From contig NZ_CP094380.1 of the NCBI RefSeq assembly GCF_022809775.1, positions 1,096,001-1,160,000 on the forward strand: a stretch of DNA of 64,000 bases. The letters run 5' to 3'. Below, piece after piece: positions 1 through 8,843 of the stretch. How positions within the stretch are numbered: the stretch's first letter is position 1; the number at the start of each line of letters is the position of its first letter. The DNA is from Pseudodesulfovibrio tunisiensis (GTDB taxonomy: Bacteria; Desulfobacterota; Desulfovibrionia; Desulfovibrionales; Desulfovibrionaceae). The notes beneath the pieces were generated by a model. That model was not told where the DNA came from and ran no database searches. It saw nothing but the letters and a program-made list of their open reading frames with translations. The translations under genes were made by a program, and so were the position numbers.

Positions 1-222
1 CTCTGGTGGAATGATCCAGAAAGGACGTTGCCGAGTTGTTCATATACCTTCCCGAAAACGGACGAAAGCCGTGCCGCTTTCTCTCCCGATTGAAATATCG
101 CCCGAAACCATACCTCAAAGGTCTATATTGCCCAGACGACAGCCCACCGCTTACACCAGCTTCTTCATCAGGTCAAAGCCCTGATTTCCGCTGATCCCGA
201 GGCATGTCCCCCTGTTCGCATG
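1..222. other. intergenic, no gene supported
   Basis: Neither strand shows an open frame with a start, a ribosome site and protein-like composition. The segment lies upstream of the rubredoxin promoter. It may contain the end or upstream region of a gene outside the window. Confidence 0.4.
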
Positions 223-250
223 TTGAATATCCTCGGGGTTGTGCTAGCAT
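223..250 (+). promoter_or_regulatory. probable sigma-70 promoter of rubredoxin
   Basis: TTGAAT at 223-228, a 16-base spacer and TAGCAT at 245-250. A TG at 242-243, one base ahead of the -10, makes it an extended -10. The predicted start lies just before the ribosome site GGGAGG at 264-269. Confidence 0.45.
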
Positions 251-273
251 GAAATGCAAACAAGGGAGGCAAC

Positions 274-429
274 ATGGACAAGTGGGAATGCCCTTGCGGG
301 TATGTATACGACCCCGAGGAAGGCGATCCGATGCATGGAGTGGAGCCGGGAACCGCATGGGAAGACGTGCCCGAGGACTGGGTCTGTCCCAAATGCGGAG
401 CGGAAAAGGAATTTTTCGAAAAACTCTAG
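274..429 (+). CDS. rubredoxin with a shortened first metal knuckle
   Basis: A 51-residue cytoplasmic one-electron carrier that binds one iron through four cysteines. In sulfate reducers rubredoxin typically passes electrons to oxygen- or peroxide-reducing enzymes. The ATG follows GGGAGG by a few bases. The body is typical: [10 protein letters not shown], then the acidic-aromatic core, then the second knuckle C38-P-K-C41-G. The first knuckle is unusual: it reads C6-P-C8-G, so the two cysteines are separated by one residue, where standard rubredoxins have CxxCG. Length and the other conserved residues (Y10, Y12, D13, P14, G17, W36) are normal. The gene is monocistronic, with its own promoter and a strong terminator. 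Family assignment is secure; whether the site binds iron normally is unknown. Confidence 0.92.
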   Translation: MDKWECPCGYVYDPEEGDPMHGVEPGTAWEDVPEDWVCPKCGAEKEFFEKL

Positions 430-443
430 CCAGCCCGACCGTC

Positions 444-476
444 GGCAACGCCCTCATGCCAAGGGCGTTGCCTTTT
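444..476 (+). terminator. Rho-independent terminator after rubredoxin
   Basis: Perfect 11-bp stem (444-454 with 462-472), a 7-base loop and a following TTTT. It separates rubredoxin from the patatin gene. Confidence 0.85.
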
Positions 477-526
477 CCGCCAAAGCCAGTATCCTCTGCC
501 ACGCAAAAAAGGAGCGGAAGATACAT

Positions 527-1372
527 ATGACAAAAATCGGTTTGGCTCTGGGCGCTGGCGGTGCGCGCGGTCTGGCCCACCTCGTCATGCTCGAGGCATT
601 GGATCAGGCAGGCATCCGGCCCCATGCCATTGCCGGGGCCAGCATCGGCGCAATCATGGGCGCACTCTATGCCGCAGGCAACTCCGGCGCAGATCTTCGG
701 CGCGGCGTGGACGATCTTGTCGGCCCGCTGTCCGGCAGCATCAAGGATGCCATCAAGGACGCGTTCACGGGCAACCGCCTGAAACAGATCATCAGCCTGA
801 TCGATCCGAGCTTCGGCAAGAGCGGCATGCTTTCCGGCGACCGCTTCATGGACATGCTTGAAGAAATGATCGGGGTGCGCACCTTCGAGGCCCTGCAAAT
901 TCCTCTCAAGGTCGTGGCTTCGGAGTTCTGGAGCCGCGAGGAAATCGTGCTCGACTCGGGCCCGCTCAGACCCGCGATCCGGGCCAGCATGGCCCTGCCC
1001 GGCGTCTTCACCCCGGTCACTCAGGGCAGCCGAGTGCTCATCGACGGCGGAGCAGTCAATCCCCTGCCCTACGATCTGTTGCAGGACGAATGCGACGCAG
1101 TCATTGCCATCGACCTGATCAGCTCCGGCCCGGGCCGCAGGAACGGCGAAGTGCCGGACCTGTTCGAAACCATTTTCAGCACGTTCCAGATCATGGAAAA
1201 ATCCATCATCCGCCAGAAGCTGGAACACAGGCCGCCGGACATCTACATCGAAATGGACATCCGCGGCGTAAAATCGCTGGAATTCCACAAGACACGGGAA
1301 ATATACAAACAGGCAGCCGCAGCAAGGGAACAGCTTTTCCGGGAGCTGGAACGCACCGGATTGGCCGATTGA
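527..1372 (+). CDS. patatin-like phospholipase (RssA/YchK type)
   Basis: A 281-residue alpha/beta hydrolase that probably releases fatty acids from phospholipids or other acyl esters through a Ser-Asp dyad. All hallmarks are visible: the oxyanion loop GAGGARG at residues 9-15, the nucleophile elbow GASIG at 37-41 (Ser39), and DGG at 173-175 supplying the catalytic Asp173. There is no signal peptide or membrane segment, which fits the bacterial RssA-like cytoplasmic subgroup. An open frame extends upstream to 254, but that part covers the rubredoxin gene in another frame. The ATG at 527 follows AAGGAGCGG at proper spacing and begins right before the conserved beta strand. It stands alone between the rubredoxin terminator and the Rrf2 gene. 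The substrate cannot be inferred. Confidence 0.93.
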   Translation: MTKIGLALGAGGARGLAHLVMLEALDQAGIRPHAIAGASIGAIMGALYAAGNSGADLRRGVDDLVGPLSGSIKDAIKDAFTGNRLKQIISLIDPSFGKSGMLSGDRFMDMLEEMIGVRTFEALQIPLKVVASEFWSREEIVLDSGPLRPAIRASMALPGVFTPVTQGSRVLIDGGAVNPLPYDLLQDECDAVIAIDLISSGPGRRNGEVPDLFETIFSTFQIMEKSIIRQKLEHRPPDIYIEMDIRGVKSLEFHKTREIYKQAAAAREQLFRELERTGLAD

Positions 1373-1459
1373 CCGCTTGACGCCAAAATCCGATTAAACT
1401 ACTCCAATATAAACCCGGAAGATCGTCCGGCAACAACCACAACCAGACAGACGCATCAC

Positions 1460-1882
1460 ATGAAATTTTCCGCCAGAACCAGATACGCCACCAGAATCCT
1501 GCTGGACCTCGCCGTGCACGCGGACAACACGCCGCGGCGAGCCGGAGACATCTCCGAGGCAACCGGCATCACCATCCAGTTCATTGAACAGATCATCCGC
1601 CCCCTGAAGAAGGACGGGCTGGTCAAGTCCGTGCGGGGCGCATCCGGCGGACACATGCTGGCCCATTCTCCGGACAGGATATCCATCGGCGACATTGTCC
1701 GGGCCATGGAAGGCGGCATCAACCTCGCGGACTGCCTGTGCGACGAGGGGGCCTGCAACCGCTCGCCGGGCTGCAAGACGCGTCAGGTATGGGAACGGGC
1801 CTCCCGGGCGCTGGAAACCGAGCTGGATACGATATTCCTGTCCGAACTGATCGAATCCCCGTTCCCCGAACTCATGGACTGA
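1460..1882 (+). CDS. Rrf2-family transcriptional regulator
   Basis: A 140-residue winged-helix regulator of the Rrf2/IscR family. The N-terminal part MKFSARTRYATRILLDLA and the recognition region GITIQFIEQIIRPLKKDGLVKSVRGASGG are typical. The sensor loop holds four cysteines, C92, C94, C99 and C105, in the region where family members bind a [2Fe-2S] cluster or sense nitric oxide or redox state. C92, C99 and C105 have roughly the IscR spacing. Rrf2 is the founding member from Desulfovibrio, where it was described next to the hmc redox complex; no such operon lies here. The neighbours (patatin upstream, convergent mltA downstream) give no target. AT-rich sequence at 1395-1413 may hold its own promoter or operator. 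Confidence 0.9.
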   Translation: MKFSARTRYATRILLDLAVHADNTPRRAGDISEATGITIQFIEQIIRPLKKDGLVKSVRGASGGHMLAHSPDRISIGDIVRAMEGGINLADCLCDEGACNRSPGCKTRQVWERASRALETELDTIFLSELIESPFPELMD

Positions 1883-1895
1883 CCCGGCCACGAGC

Positions 1896-3107
1896 CTACT
1901 TGCCCACGGCCTCCAGCACCCTCCTGCTGACCATCATGTACAACCGGGCGTTCTCCTGCAGATGTCCGGCCAGAAACTCCGCCTCCCGGCCCGAGCCGCA
2001 AAAGAAATCGCAGCGGGTTCCCTTGATGGCCCCGCCCGTATCCTGCGCCAGGACAAGGGAATTGAACGGCGTCACGCCCCCGTTGTCGTAATCCAGCAGT
2101 GCGGTTTGCAGCAGCATGACCCCGCCAAGAGGTGCCATGGTCCTGTCCACGGCCACGCTGACCCGCGGCGTGAGAATGGAACTCATGCTCCCGTAGGGAC
2201 CGTTGTCCGAGAGCCGGAAGAACACATAGCTCGGATTCTCGAACATCAGATCGCGGGCAACGTCGGGATTGGCATTGAGAAAGGCCCGGATGCGCTGCAT
2301 GCTCATCTCTTCCCTCGGTATGTGTCCCCGCTCGATGAGTACCCTGCCCAGCGAGACATAGGGCCTGCCGTTCTTGCCGCCGTAGAGGATATGCTTGACC
2401 TGTCCGCCGGGCAGTTCGAGCCGCCCCGACCCCTGAATCTGGAGAAAGAACACGTCAACCGGGTCCTTGGCCCAGGCAACCTCCACGTCCTGCTTCTTCA
2501 ACGCGCCATTGCCGTCGATGCCCTCGCGGTCGAAATAGGGTTCGATCCTGTCACCATCCACGCGATAAACAAGCGTCTGGCCCTTCCATCGATGATGAAA
2601 CCGCCCCAGATCAACGGTCCTGAGGTCTTCCGGTACGCCGTACAGCGGATACTGATACTCGCCGCCGGGTTCGAGTGAAGCTTCGAGCCACGGCTCATAG
2701 TACCCGGTCAGCAGGGTTTCCGGAGACATGCGAAACCAGGCGAACCGCTCGGCGAGCAGCTCGGGATTCGCATCCAGCCGGGGCAGCAGCGCGATGAGTT
2801 CGGCAACGGAGCTGGCAAGCTCGCCCCATTTCAGGTCCAGCCCCGGCCTGTTCACGCAACGCGCTCCCTTGGGGCGGCGAAGAATGTATCCCAGACTGTC
2901 CTCCAGAGCCGGACGCAGGTCGTTCCAGGACTGCAACCCCTGCAATCCGGGAGTCATGCTCTGAAACAGTTTTGCAGCCTCGTCCGGTTCGACCCGAACA
3001 TATCCCTCGACCACCACGGGCGGCTCCGCACTCCTGTCCGTACAGGCGGAAACGGAAAAAACGACACAACACAACGCGAACAGGACAGCGAACCGCCGGA
3101 ACAGCAC
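1896..3107 (-). CDS. mltA: membrane-bound lytic murein transglycosylase A
   Basis: A 403-residue outer-membrane lipoprotein that cleaves the glycan strand of peptidoglycan, forming 1,6-anhydromuramic ends. It starts with a hydrophobic signal ending in the lipobox VSAC (Cys22). The MltA barrel domain fills the middle and the 3D domain the end, with the catalytic Asp in AQDTGGAIKG. I chose the GTG at 3107 because AAGGAGG sits 5 bases ahead of it and 10 bases separate it from the stop of the permease gene. A longer ATG start at 3146 would overlap that gene and spoil the signal peptide. It is last in the leftward group hybrid kinase, AI-2E permease, mltA. Confidence 0.92.
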   Translation of the reverse strand: MLFRRFAVLFALCCVVFSVSACTDRSAEPPVVVEGYVRVEPDEAAKLFQSMTPGLQGLQSWNDLRPALEDSLGYILRRPKGARCVNRPGLDLKWGELASSVAELIALLPRLDANPELLAERFAWFRMSPETLLTGYYEPWLEASLEPGGEYQYPLYGVPEDLRTVDLGRFHHRWKGQTLVYRVDGDRIEPYFDREGIDGNGALKKQDVEVAWAKDPVDVFFLQIQGSGRLELPGGQVKHILYGGKNGRPYVSLGRVLIERGHIPREEMSMQRIRAFLNANPDVARDLMFENPSYVFFRLSDNGPYGSMSSILTPRVSVAVDRTMAPLGGVMLLQTALLDYDNGGVTPFNSLVLAQDTGGAIKGTRCDFFCGSGREAEFLAGHLQENARLYMMVSRRVLEAVGK

Positions 3108-3117
3108 TCCAACCTCC

Positions 3118-4200
3118 TTACTTGAGGGCATAGGCGTATTCTTCAAGGTAAATCTGAAGCATGACCATGACGAAACTGAGAATCAGGGGACCGTAGAACA
3201 CGCCGAGCATGCCGAACGTGTAGACCCCGCCGAGAATGGCAATGAAAAGATAGAATGTGGAAACCCGGGCCGCCTCGCGCATGAACACGGGTCTGAGCAG
3301 CGTGTCGATGCCCACGACCAGCACTCCGCACCAGAGGGTCAGAAAGGCAGCCATGCCCCACTGCCCGAGAATGAGCAGATAGCAGACCGCAGGCACCCAG
3401 ACCAGTCCGGTCCCGAGTACGGGCACGAGAGAGGCAAGAGCCATCATCGCTCCCCAGAACACGCCGGGAATTCCGGCAATGGCAAGCCCGATGCCTCCGG
3501 CAATGCCTTGCAGCAGGGCCACGAGCAGGCAGCCCATGAGCACCCCGCGCGACACGCGCTTGAGGCTGTCGATGATGTAATCCTCCTGCCGGGCACGCAG
3601 CGGGGAAAGATGCCGCAGATAGGACACCATGTCCGCGCCGTCCCGCAGAAAATAGAACAGGATGAAACACATGAGCAGGAAGTGCAGCACCAGAATCACG
3701 GCATTGCGCACCAGCTTGGTGCCCGCGCCGAGCATGGCTTGAGCAAACTCCTTCGAATACTGGAGGATGGTGCCCTGAATGTCCATTTCCTGAATCCGCA
3801 GAAACGGAAAATGTCTGGCAAAGTCGCCCATGTATTCGTCAAGAATCCCGGTCTTGAGCAATTCGTTGAAATCGGTCTTCACGACCCAGTCGTTGAGCGC
3901 GCCCAGTGACTGCACGCCCTGCCCGATCAGGGCCAGAGTGAGGAACAGCATGGGCAGGACCAGACAGAACACGATGATGGCCACGGTCATCAGGGACGCC
4001 ATGGTCCGCTTGCCCTTGCACGCGTTCAGCACCCGGGAGAACACCGGGGAAAACAGTATGGCGAGCACCGTGGAGAAAATGAACGTGTGGACAAATGGCT
4101 CCACCAGGGAATATCCGAGGTAGAGGGAAAACAGGAGCAGGACCGCCAAAAACGCCTTGTAATAGCTGGTGGCTCCGTTCCTTCCGTCTGGTTGCTGCAT
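3118..4200 (-). CDS. AI-2E family transporter (PerM/YdiK-like permease)
   Basis: A 360-residue inner-membrane protein with about eight hydrophobic segments: a pair near the N-terminus (residues 16-60), one near 70-95, a long soluble stretch, then four or more in the C-terminal half. This is the usual plan of the AI-2E/PerM family (formerly UPF0118). Members export autoinducer-2 in some bacteria or act as Na+/H+ antiporters in others, so the substrate here is open. It lies 22 bases behind the hybrid histidine kinase gene and 10 bases ahead of mltA on the same strand, so cotranscription is likely. Confidence 0.87.
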   Translation of the reverse strand: MQQPDGRNGATSYYKAFLAVLLLFSLYLGYSLVEPFVHTFIFSTVLAILFSPVFSRVLNACKGKRTMASLMTVAIIVFCLVLPMLFLTLALIGQGVQSLGALNDWVVKTDFNELLKTGILDEYMGDFARHFPFLRIQEMDIQGTILQYSKEFAQAMLGAGTKLVRNAVILVLHFLLMCFILFYFLRDGADMVSYLRHLSPLRARQEDYIIDSLKRVSRGVLMGCLLVALLQGIAGGIGLAIAGIPGVFWGAMMALASLVPVLGTGLVWVPAVCYLLILGQWGMAAFLTLWCGVLVVGIDTLLRPVFMREAARVSTFYLFIAILGGVYTFGMLGVFYGPLILSFVMVMLQIYLEEYAYALK

Positions 4201-4222
4201 GATCCGCCTGTTGATGCGGGAC

Positions 4223-5785
4223 TCAACCCGCTGTTATTGTTTTTTTCCTGCTCAGATTGGATTGTATGATTGCGGCCACGGTGTCAATATCAACAGGCTT
4301 GGCAATATAGTCGTCCATGCCTGCATGCAGACACCGCTGCTCATCCCCCCACATGGCGTGAGCCGTGAGGGCAATGACCGGAATTTCCGAATCGCGAACG
4401 CCCGAGTCGCCCGCCCGAATCGCCCGAGTGGCCTCAAGCCCGTTCAGAAGCGGCATCTCCACATCCATGAGCACGATGTCAAACGGTTCGTGGGCCAACG
4501 ATTTCAAGGCCTGCTCGCCGTTCTCCACAACGGACACGTCGGCCCCCATCTTCTGAAGCAGACGCGTCACGTATCTCTGATTGATCAGATCGTCCTCGGC
4601 AACGAGGATTCTGATTCCTTCCAAAGGCCTTGCCGCCAGAGTTGCAGCGGCTTCCTCGTTTTCATATTCGCTTGCATGAAAGTCCAGATCCACGGAAAAC
4701 ACGCTTCCCCGCCCCTTCGTGCTTTCGCATCGAACAGTTCCGCCAAGGATGTCCACGAGCCGCTTCACTATGGCCAGTCCCAATCCGAGGCCGCCCTGAT
4801 GCCGGGTAAGCGGGTCCTCGACCTGGGTGAAGCTCTCGAACAGGTCTTCCGCCATCTCCTCGGGCAGGCCCAGCCCCGTATCCTTGACCAGTACGCGCAG
4901 GGACGCAAGGTCGGGCCGAAATCCCTCGCGGACCGACACTTCAACCAGCACATGCCCGGCTCTGGTGAACTTGACCCCGTTGTTCACAAGATTGGAAAGA
5001 ATCTGGCGAACCTTGCCGGAGTCGCCCCGCACCCACGCGGGTACGGCCGGGTCTATGGAATATCCCAGATGGATTCCCTTGGCCTCCGCGGACCGGCGGA
5101 ACTGGGACAGCACGCCGGTAATCAGGTCCTCCACGCGAAAATCCATTTCCCGGACCTTGAGCGAACTCGCCTCCAGCTTGGAATAGTCGATGATCTGATT
5201 GAGCACGGACAGCAGAGACATGGCCGAGTCCTTGATGAGCAGCACGTTTTCCCGATATGCCTCGGGCAAATCCGAGAGCAGGAGCAGTTCGGTCATGCCG
5301 AGCACGCCATTCATGGGCGTGCGCAATTCATGGCTCACCGTGGCCAGAAACGAGGTCTTGGCCCGGTTGGCAGCCTCGGCGGCACGCTTGGCCTTGCGCA
5401 GTTCGCACTCCATCTGATGCTTGTAGAGACCAACCTCGATGGCGGACTTCAACTCCTTGTGGTCCACGGGCTTGAGCAGATACCCGTATGGTCCCGAGAC
5501 CTTGGCCCAGCGCAGGGTTTCCTCATCCGCATACACGGTCAGATAGATGACCGGGATATCATACCGGCGGGAAATGCGATTCGCGGTCTCGACTCCGTCC
5601 ATGGTCCCGTCCAGACGGATATCCATGAGCACGAGGTCCGGACTTTCGGAATCGGCCAGAGAAATGGCCTCCTCCCCGGAAGCGGCCACTCCGGCTACCT
5701 CGAATCCGGCCCGTTCCAGAGCGGCCGTGATATCCAGCTGGGAGATGGGTTCGTCCTCGACAACCAGAATGCGTTCGGTGGGCAT
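4223..5785 (-). CDS. hybrid histidine kinase, REC-HisKA-HATPase-REC
   Basis: A 520-residue cytoplasmic signalling protein. Residues 1-120 form a receiver domain with phospho-acceptor Asp55 in LVLMDIRL and conserved Lys105. Residues 145-210 hold the dimerisation/phosphotransfer domain with H-box FLATVSHELRTP (His152). The ATPase domain (about 255-370) has an N-box and the G boxes DTGLGLPEE and GGLGLGLAIV. A second receiver (391-515) carries Asp441. There is no membrane segment or sensor domain, so the input probably reaches it by phosphotransfer to the first receiver from another kinase. The ATG at 5785 follows GAGGAG; upstream in-frame codons lack a ribosome site. It heads the group with the AI-2E permease and mltA. 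Confidence 0.92.
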   Translation of the reverse strand: MPTERILVVEDEPISQLDITAALERAGFEVAGVAASGEEAISLADSESPDLVLMDIRLDGTMDGVETANRISRRYDIPVIYLTVYADEETLRWAKVSGPYGYLLKPVDHKELKSAIEVGLYKHQMECELRKAKRAAEAANRAKTSFLATVSHELRTPMNGVLGMTELLLLSDLPEAYRENVLLIKDSAMSLLSVLNQIIDYSKLEASSLKVREMDFRVEDLITGVLSQFRRSAEAKGIHLGYSIDPAVPAWVRGDSGKVRQILSNLVNNGVKFTRAGHVLVEVSVREGFRPDLASLRVLVKDTGLGLPEEMAEDLFESFTQVEDPLTRHQGGLGLGLAIVKRLVDILGGTVRCESTKGRGSVFSVDLDFHASEYENEEAAATLAARPLEGIRILVAEDDLINQRYVTRLLQKMGADVSVVENGEQALKSLAHEPFDIVLMDVEMPLLNGLEATRAIRAGDSGVRDSEIPVIALTAHAMWGDEQRCLHAGMDDYIAKPVDIDTVAAIIQSNLSRKKTITAG

Positions 5786-5957
5786 GACGACTCCTCGCTT
5801 GATGACATTTCCGCACCACTGTTTGAACATACCCTTTCCCGCAGGCCAAGGCCATTACAATTCCAGCGCCTTTTCTCACGCAGGCCGGTCCGAAGACAAG
5901 GAGCAATGGCCGAAGGAAACCAACGGCATCCCCGATTTCGGCTAACGATCTTGTCTT

Positions 5958-5987
5958 TTGTCGCCAATTGCGGCTATGGGGTAATAT
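5958..5987 (+). promoter_or_regulatory. possible promoter of the amino acid ABC operon
   Basis: TTGTCG at 5958-5963, an 18-base spacer and TAATAT at 5982-5987, about 95 bases ahead of the binding-protein start. The match is moderate. Confidence 0.35.
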
Positions 5988-6083
5988 CGTCCCGAACTGT
6001 CGGCCAGCGACATGTCCCGATACTCCGATGGAACTTTCAGGCTGCCGGTTCAGGAACGAATTCACGTTTTCAAGGAGGAAAGG

Positions 6084-6944
6084 ATGAAACGGGTACTCTC
6101 TCTCGCGGCGGCAACATGCGTTTTTCTCATGTTTCTGGCCTGCGGCCAGAATCAGCAGCAGGATCAGCAGGCTCCGGCCAGGGAGGACGTCAACGTCAAG
6201 CTGGAACTGGCCAGAATGTCCACCATTGAAAAGGTGCTCAAGCGCGGCCAGCTCCACGTGGGCTTCGAAGCCGGATACGTTCCCTTTGAAATGACCAGCA
6301 AGAAGGGGGAATTCATCGGCTTCGACATCGACATGGCCAAGGAAATGGCCAAGGCCATGGGCGTGGAATTCGTGCCGGTGAACACGGCCTGGGACGGCAT
6401 CATCCCGGCCCTGCTCTCGGACAAGTTCGACATCATCATGTCCGGCATGACCGTGCGGCAGGATCGCAATCTCAAGATTCTCTTCGCGGACCCGTACATC
6501 ATCGTCGGACAGACCATTCTGCTCAACCCCAGACTGAAAGGCGAAATCACGTCCTACAAGGACCTGAACAATCCGCAGTACACCATTACCTCCAAACTCG
6601 GCACCACCGGGGAAAAGGCCGTGCAGGCCATGATTCCCAAGGCCAACTACAAATCCTTCGAGGCCGAGACCGAAGCCGTCATGGAAGTGATCAGCGGCAA
6701 GGCCGATGCCTATGTCTACGACCTGCCGAACTGCGCCTACTTCAAGGCCGAATTCGGGGACAAGCTCGTGTTTCTGGATGAGCCGTTCACTTTCGAGCCG
6801 CTGGCCTGGGCCATCAACAAGGGCGATCCCGACTTCCTGAACTGGCTGAACAACTTCCTGCGGCAGGTCAGAAACGACGGCCGCTACGAACGCATGTACA
6901 ACAAGTGGCTCGGGAGCACGGCCTGGGCCGGGGACATGAAGTAG
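6084..6944 (+). CDS. amino acid ABC transporter substrate-binding lipoprotein
   Basis: A 286-residue solute-binding protein of family 3 (HisJ/GlnH type). It delivers a polar amino acid to the permease encoded next. The first 20 residues are a lipoprotein signal with lipobox LAC-G (Cys20), so it should be membrane-tethered. The mature part shows the family signature GFDIDMAKEMAKAMG and EFVPVNTAWDGIIPALLSDKFD, followed by the second lobe with GTTGEKAV. The ATG at 6084 follows AAGGAGGAAAGG. A strong terminator separates it from the permease gene, a common arrangement that yields more binding protein than permease. The exact amino acid is unknown. Confidence 0.93.
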   Translation: MKRVLSLAAATCVFLMFLACGQNQQQDQQAPAREDVNVKLELARMSTIEKVLKRGQLHVGFEAGYVPFEMTSKKGEFIGFDIDMAKEMAKAMGVEFVPVNTAWDGIIPALLSDKFDIIMSGMTVRQDRNLKILFADPYIIVGQTILLNPRLKGEITSYKDLNNPQYTITSKLGTTGEKAVQAMIPKANYKSFEAETEAVMEVISGKADAYVYDLPNCAYFKAEFGDKLVFLDEPFTFEPLAWAINKGDPDFLNWLNNFLRQVRNDGRYERMYNKWLGSTAWAGDMK

Positions 6945-6957
6945 ATCACGGACCTCG

Positions 6958-6990
6958 ACCGGGAAACCGCAATGCGGTTTCCCGGTTTTC
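6958..6990 (+). terminator. terminator/attenuator between binding protein and permease
   Basis: A 13-bp perfect stem (6958-6970 with 6974-6986), an AAT loop and a T-rich tail. It probably lowers read-through into the permease and ATPase genes. Confidence 0.75.
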
Positions 6991-7023
6991 CCCTTTTCCA
7001 GCACACAAACTCCGGGAACAGCC

Positions 7024-8034
7024 ATGGCAGCAGGCAGTACGGCTTTGGCCAGACAGGAGGCGAAACGCCAACTGATCTGGAAAATCGTGTTCTTCATCGC
7101 GCTCTTCATCGTGGCGTGGGGCTTCTATTACGCCACGCAAAGAGCGGAATACATCTGGCGCTGGAATCGCGTACCCCAGTACTTCTACTATCACGACGAC
7201 GTACGGATTCGGGCGGAAATCGAAGGCGAAGTCGCCGCAGTCACGCCCAGAGGCAGGGACATGGTGGTCGTGGTGCAGGGCGACAATGTCTCGGAACAGT
7301 ATATTGTCCCGCAAAAGGGGCTGCGCGTGTCCCGGGGTGACACCGTGTACATGGGCGATACCATCGGTTCCTACAGGGAGTGGAAAATCGGCCTGCTCAC
7401 GGACGGGCTGCTCCTGACTCTGGAGGTCAGCGCGGTGGGCATCCTTTTCGGCATCCTGCTGGGCCTGTTCACGGGGCTGGCCCGCATTTCCACAAATCCG
7501 GCCCTCAGATGGGGGGCCATGACCTACATCGAACTCATCCGGGGCTCTCCCCTGCTCGTGCAGATCATGATCTGGTATTTCGTGGTGGGCACCCTGATCA
7601 ACAGGCTGCTCATTGGCGCGGGCCTGCCGGAAATTCCGGGCATCTGGTACGGAGTGGCTTCACTGGCCATCTTTGCCGGAGCTTATGTCGCGGAAATCGT
7701 GCGCGCAGGCATCCAATCCGTGCACAAGGGTCAGATGGAAGCGGCCCGATCCCTTGGCATGAACACGCCCACGGCCATGCGCAGGATCATTCTGCCTCAG
7801 GCGTTCCGCCGCATCCTGCCGCCCCTTGCCGGACAGTTCATCTCCCTGATAAAGGACTCCTCGCTGCTTGGCATCATAGCCATCCGCGAACTGACCAAGG
7901 CCACGCGCGAGGCGGCCACGGGCAGTCTCATGGCCTACGAGCTCTGGCTCACCTGCGGCCTGCTCTATCTGCTTCTGACCTTCGGGCTGTCCATGTTCGT
8001 GCAATATCTTGAAAAAAGGACCGTGGAACAATGA
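7024..8034 (+). CDS. amino acid ABC transporter permease with an extra periplasmic segment
   Basis: A 336-residue inner-membrane permease of the HisM/GlnP family. The C-terminal 220 residues are the standard five-helix core, with the EAA loop ([24 protein letters not shown]) that docks the ATPase. The N-terminus differs from the usual 220-residue permeases: after a first helix (about residues 20-40) comes a roughly 75-residue hydrophilic segment, rich in Arg, Tyr and Asp, before the core begins near residue 120. That segment probably lies in the periplasm. The stop codon overlaps the ATPase start in ATGA, which suggests translational coupling. Confidence 0.92.
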   Translation: MAAGSTALARQEAKRQLIWKIVFFIALFIVAWGFYYATQRAEYIWRWNRVPQYFYYHDDVRIRAEIEGEVAAVTPRGRDMVVVVQGDNVSEQYIVPQKGLRVSRGDTVYMGDTIGSYREWKIGLLTDGLLLTLEVSAVGILFGILLGLFTGLARISTNPALRWGAMTYIELIRGSPLLVQIMIWYFVVGTLINRLLIGAGLPEIPGIWYGVASLAIFAGAYVAEIVRAGIQSVHKGQMEAARSLGMNTPTAMRRIILPQAFRRILPPLAGQFISLIKDSSLLGIIAIRELTKATREAATGSLMAYELWLTCGLLYLLLTFGLSMFVQYLEKRTVEQ

Positions 8035-8762
8035 TCGACGTCAAAAACATCTACAAGACCTTTTACGTGCCCCACGAAGTCCAGGCCCTGCACAACGTGT
8101 CGTATCACGTCGAGCCCGGCGAGGTCGTGGTGGTCATCGGTCCGTCCGGATCGGGAAAATCCACGTTCCTGCGCTGCCTGAACCGCCTTGAGTATGCGGA
8201 CGAGGGCCACATCCTCATCGACGGTACCGACATTCTCGACCCCAAGACCGACATCAATCAGGTTCGCATGGAAGTCGGCATGGTTTTCCAGTCCTTCAAC
8301 CTGTTCCCGCACCTCACCGTGCTGGAAAACGTGACCATCGGACAGACCTCGGTGCGCAAACGCGGCAAGGACGAATCCGCGGAAAACGCCATGAAGCTGC
8401 TCAACAAGGTCGGCATTCACGAAAAGGCCAACGTGTATCCGTCCCAACTCTCCGGCGGACAGCAGCAGCGCGTGGCCATTGCCCGCGCCCTGGCCATGGA
8501 CCCCAAGGTCATGCTGTTCGACGAACCAACGTCCGCACTGGACCCGGAAATGATCGGCGAGGTTCTGGACGTGATGAAGGCGCTGGCCAAGGAAGGCATG
8601 ACCATGGTCGTGGTCACCCATGAAATGGGCTTTGCCCGGGAAGTGGCGGATCAGGTGGTGTTCATGGACGAAGGCAAGATCATCGAAGTGGGCACTCCGG
8701 AACATTTCTTCACCAATCCGGAAAACGACCGCACCAAGCTGTTCCTGAGCCAGATTCTCTAG
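8031..8762 (+). CDS. amino acid ABC transporter ATP-binding protein (GlnQ type)
   Basis: A 243-residue cytoplasmic ATPase that powers the polar amino acid importer. Walker A is GPSGSGKS (residues 37-44), the Q-loop lies in [13 protein letters not shown], the signature is LSGGQQQR, Walker B ends in [13 protein letters not shown], and the switch His is in VVTHEMGF. Length and sequence match the GlnQ/HisP/ArtP group. It is the last gene of the operon, overlapping the permease by four bases, with a long hairpin downstream. Confidence 0.95.
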   Translation: MIDVKNIYKTFYVPHEVQALHNVSYHVEPGEVVVVIGPSGSGKSTFLRCLNRLEYADEGHILIDGTDILDPKTDINQVRMEVGMVFQSFNLFPHLTVLENVTIGQTSVRKRGKDESAENAMKLLNKVGIHEKANVYPSQLSGGQQQRVAIARALAMDPKVMLFDEPTSALDPEMIGEVLDVMKALAKEGMTMVVVTHEMGFAREVADQVVFMDEGKIIEVGTPEHFFTNPENDRTKLFLSQIL

Positions 8763-8780
8763 CCGTTTCCACGCGCCCGA

Positions 8781-8826
8781 CGCAACACAGCCCCTTTCGC
8801 CTTTCAACGGAAGGGGCTGTGTTGCG
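8781..8826. terminator. hairpin between convergent genes
   Basis: A 16-bp perfect stem (8781-8796 with 8811-8826) and a 14-base loop lie between the ABC ATPase gene and the convergent EamA gene. There is no T run on either side, so terminator activity is inferred from position and stem strength. Confidence 0.55.
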
Positions 8827-8843
8827 CCGGGATCTCCGAAATC

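Noticed and set aside
151..234. Short minus-strand tail ending in MKKLV near 151
   Set aside because: It would have to run through the rubredoxin promoter and gene; no start or ribosome site supports it.
173..1288. Long minus-strand frame over the patatin gene
   Set aside because: Antisense shadow of a secure gene; no ribosome site and His/Asp/Arg-rich low-information composition.
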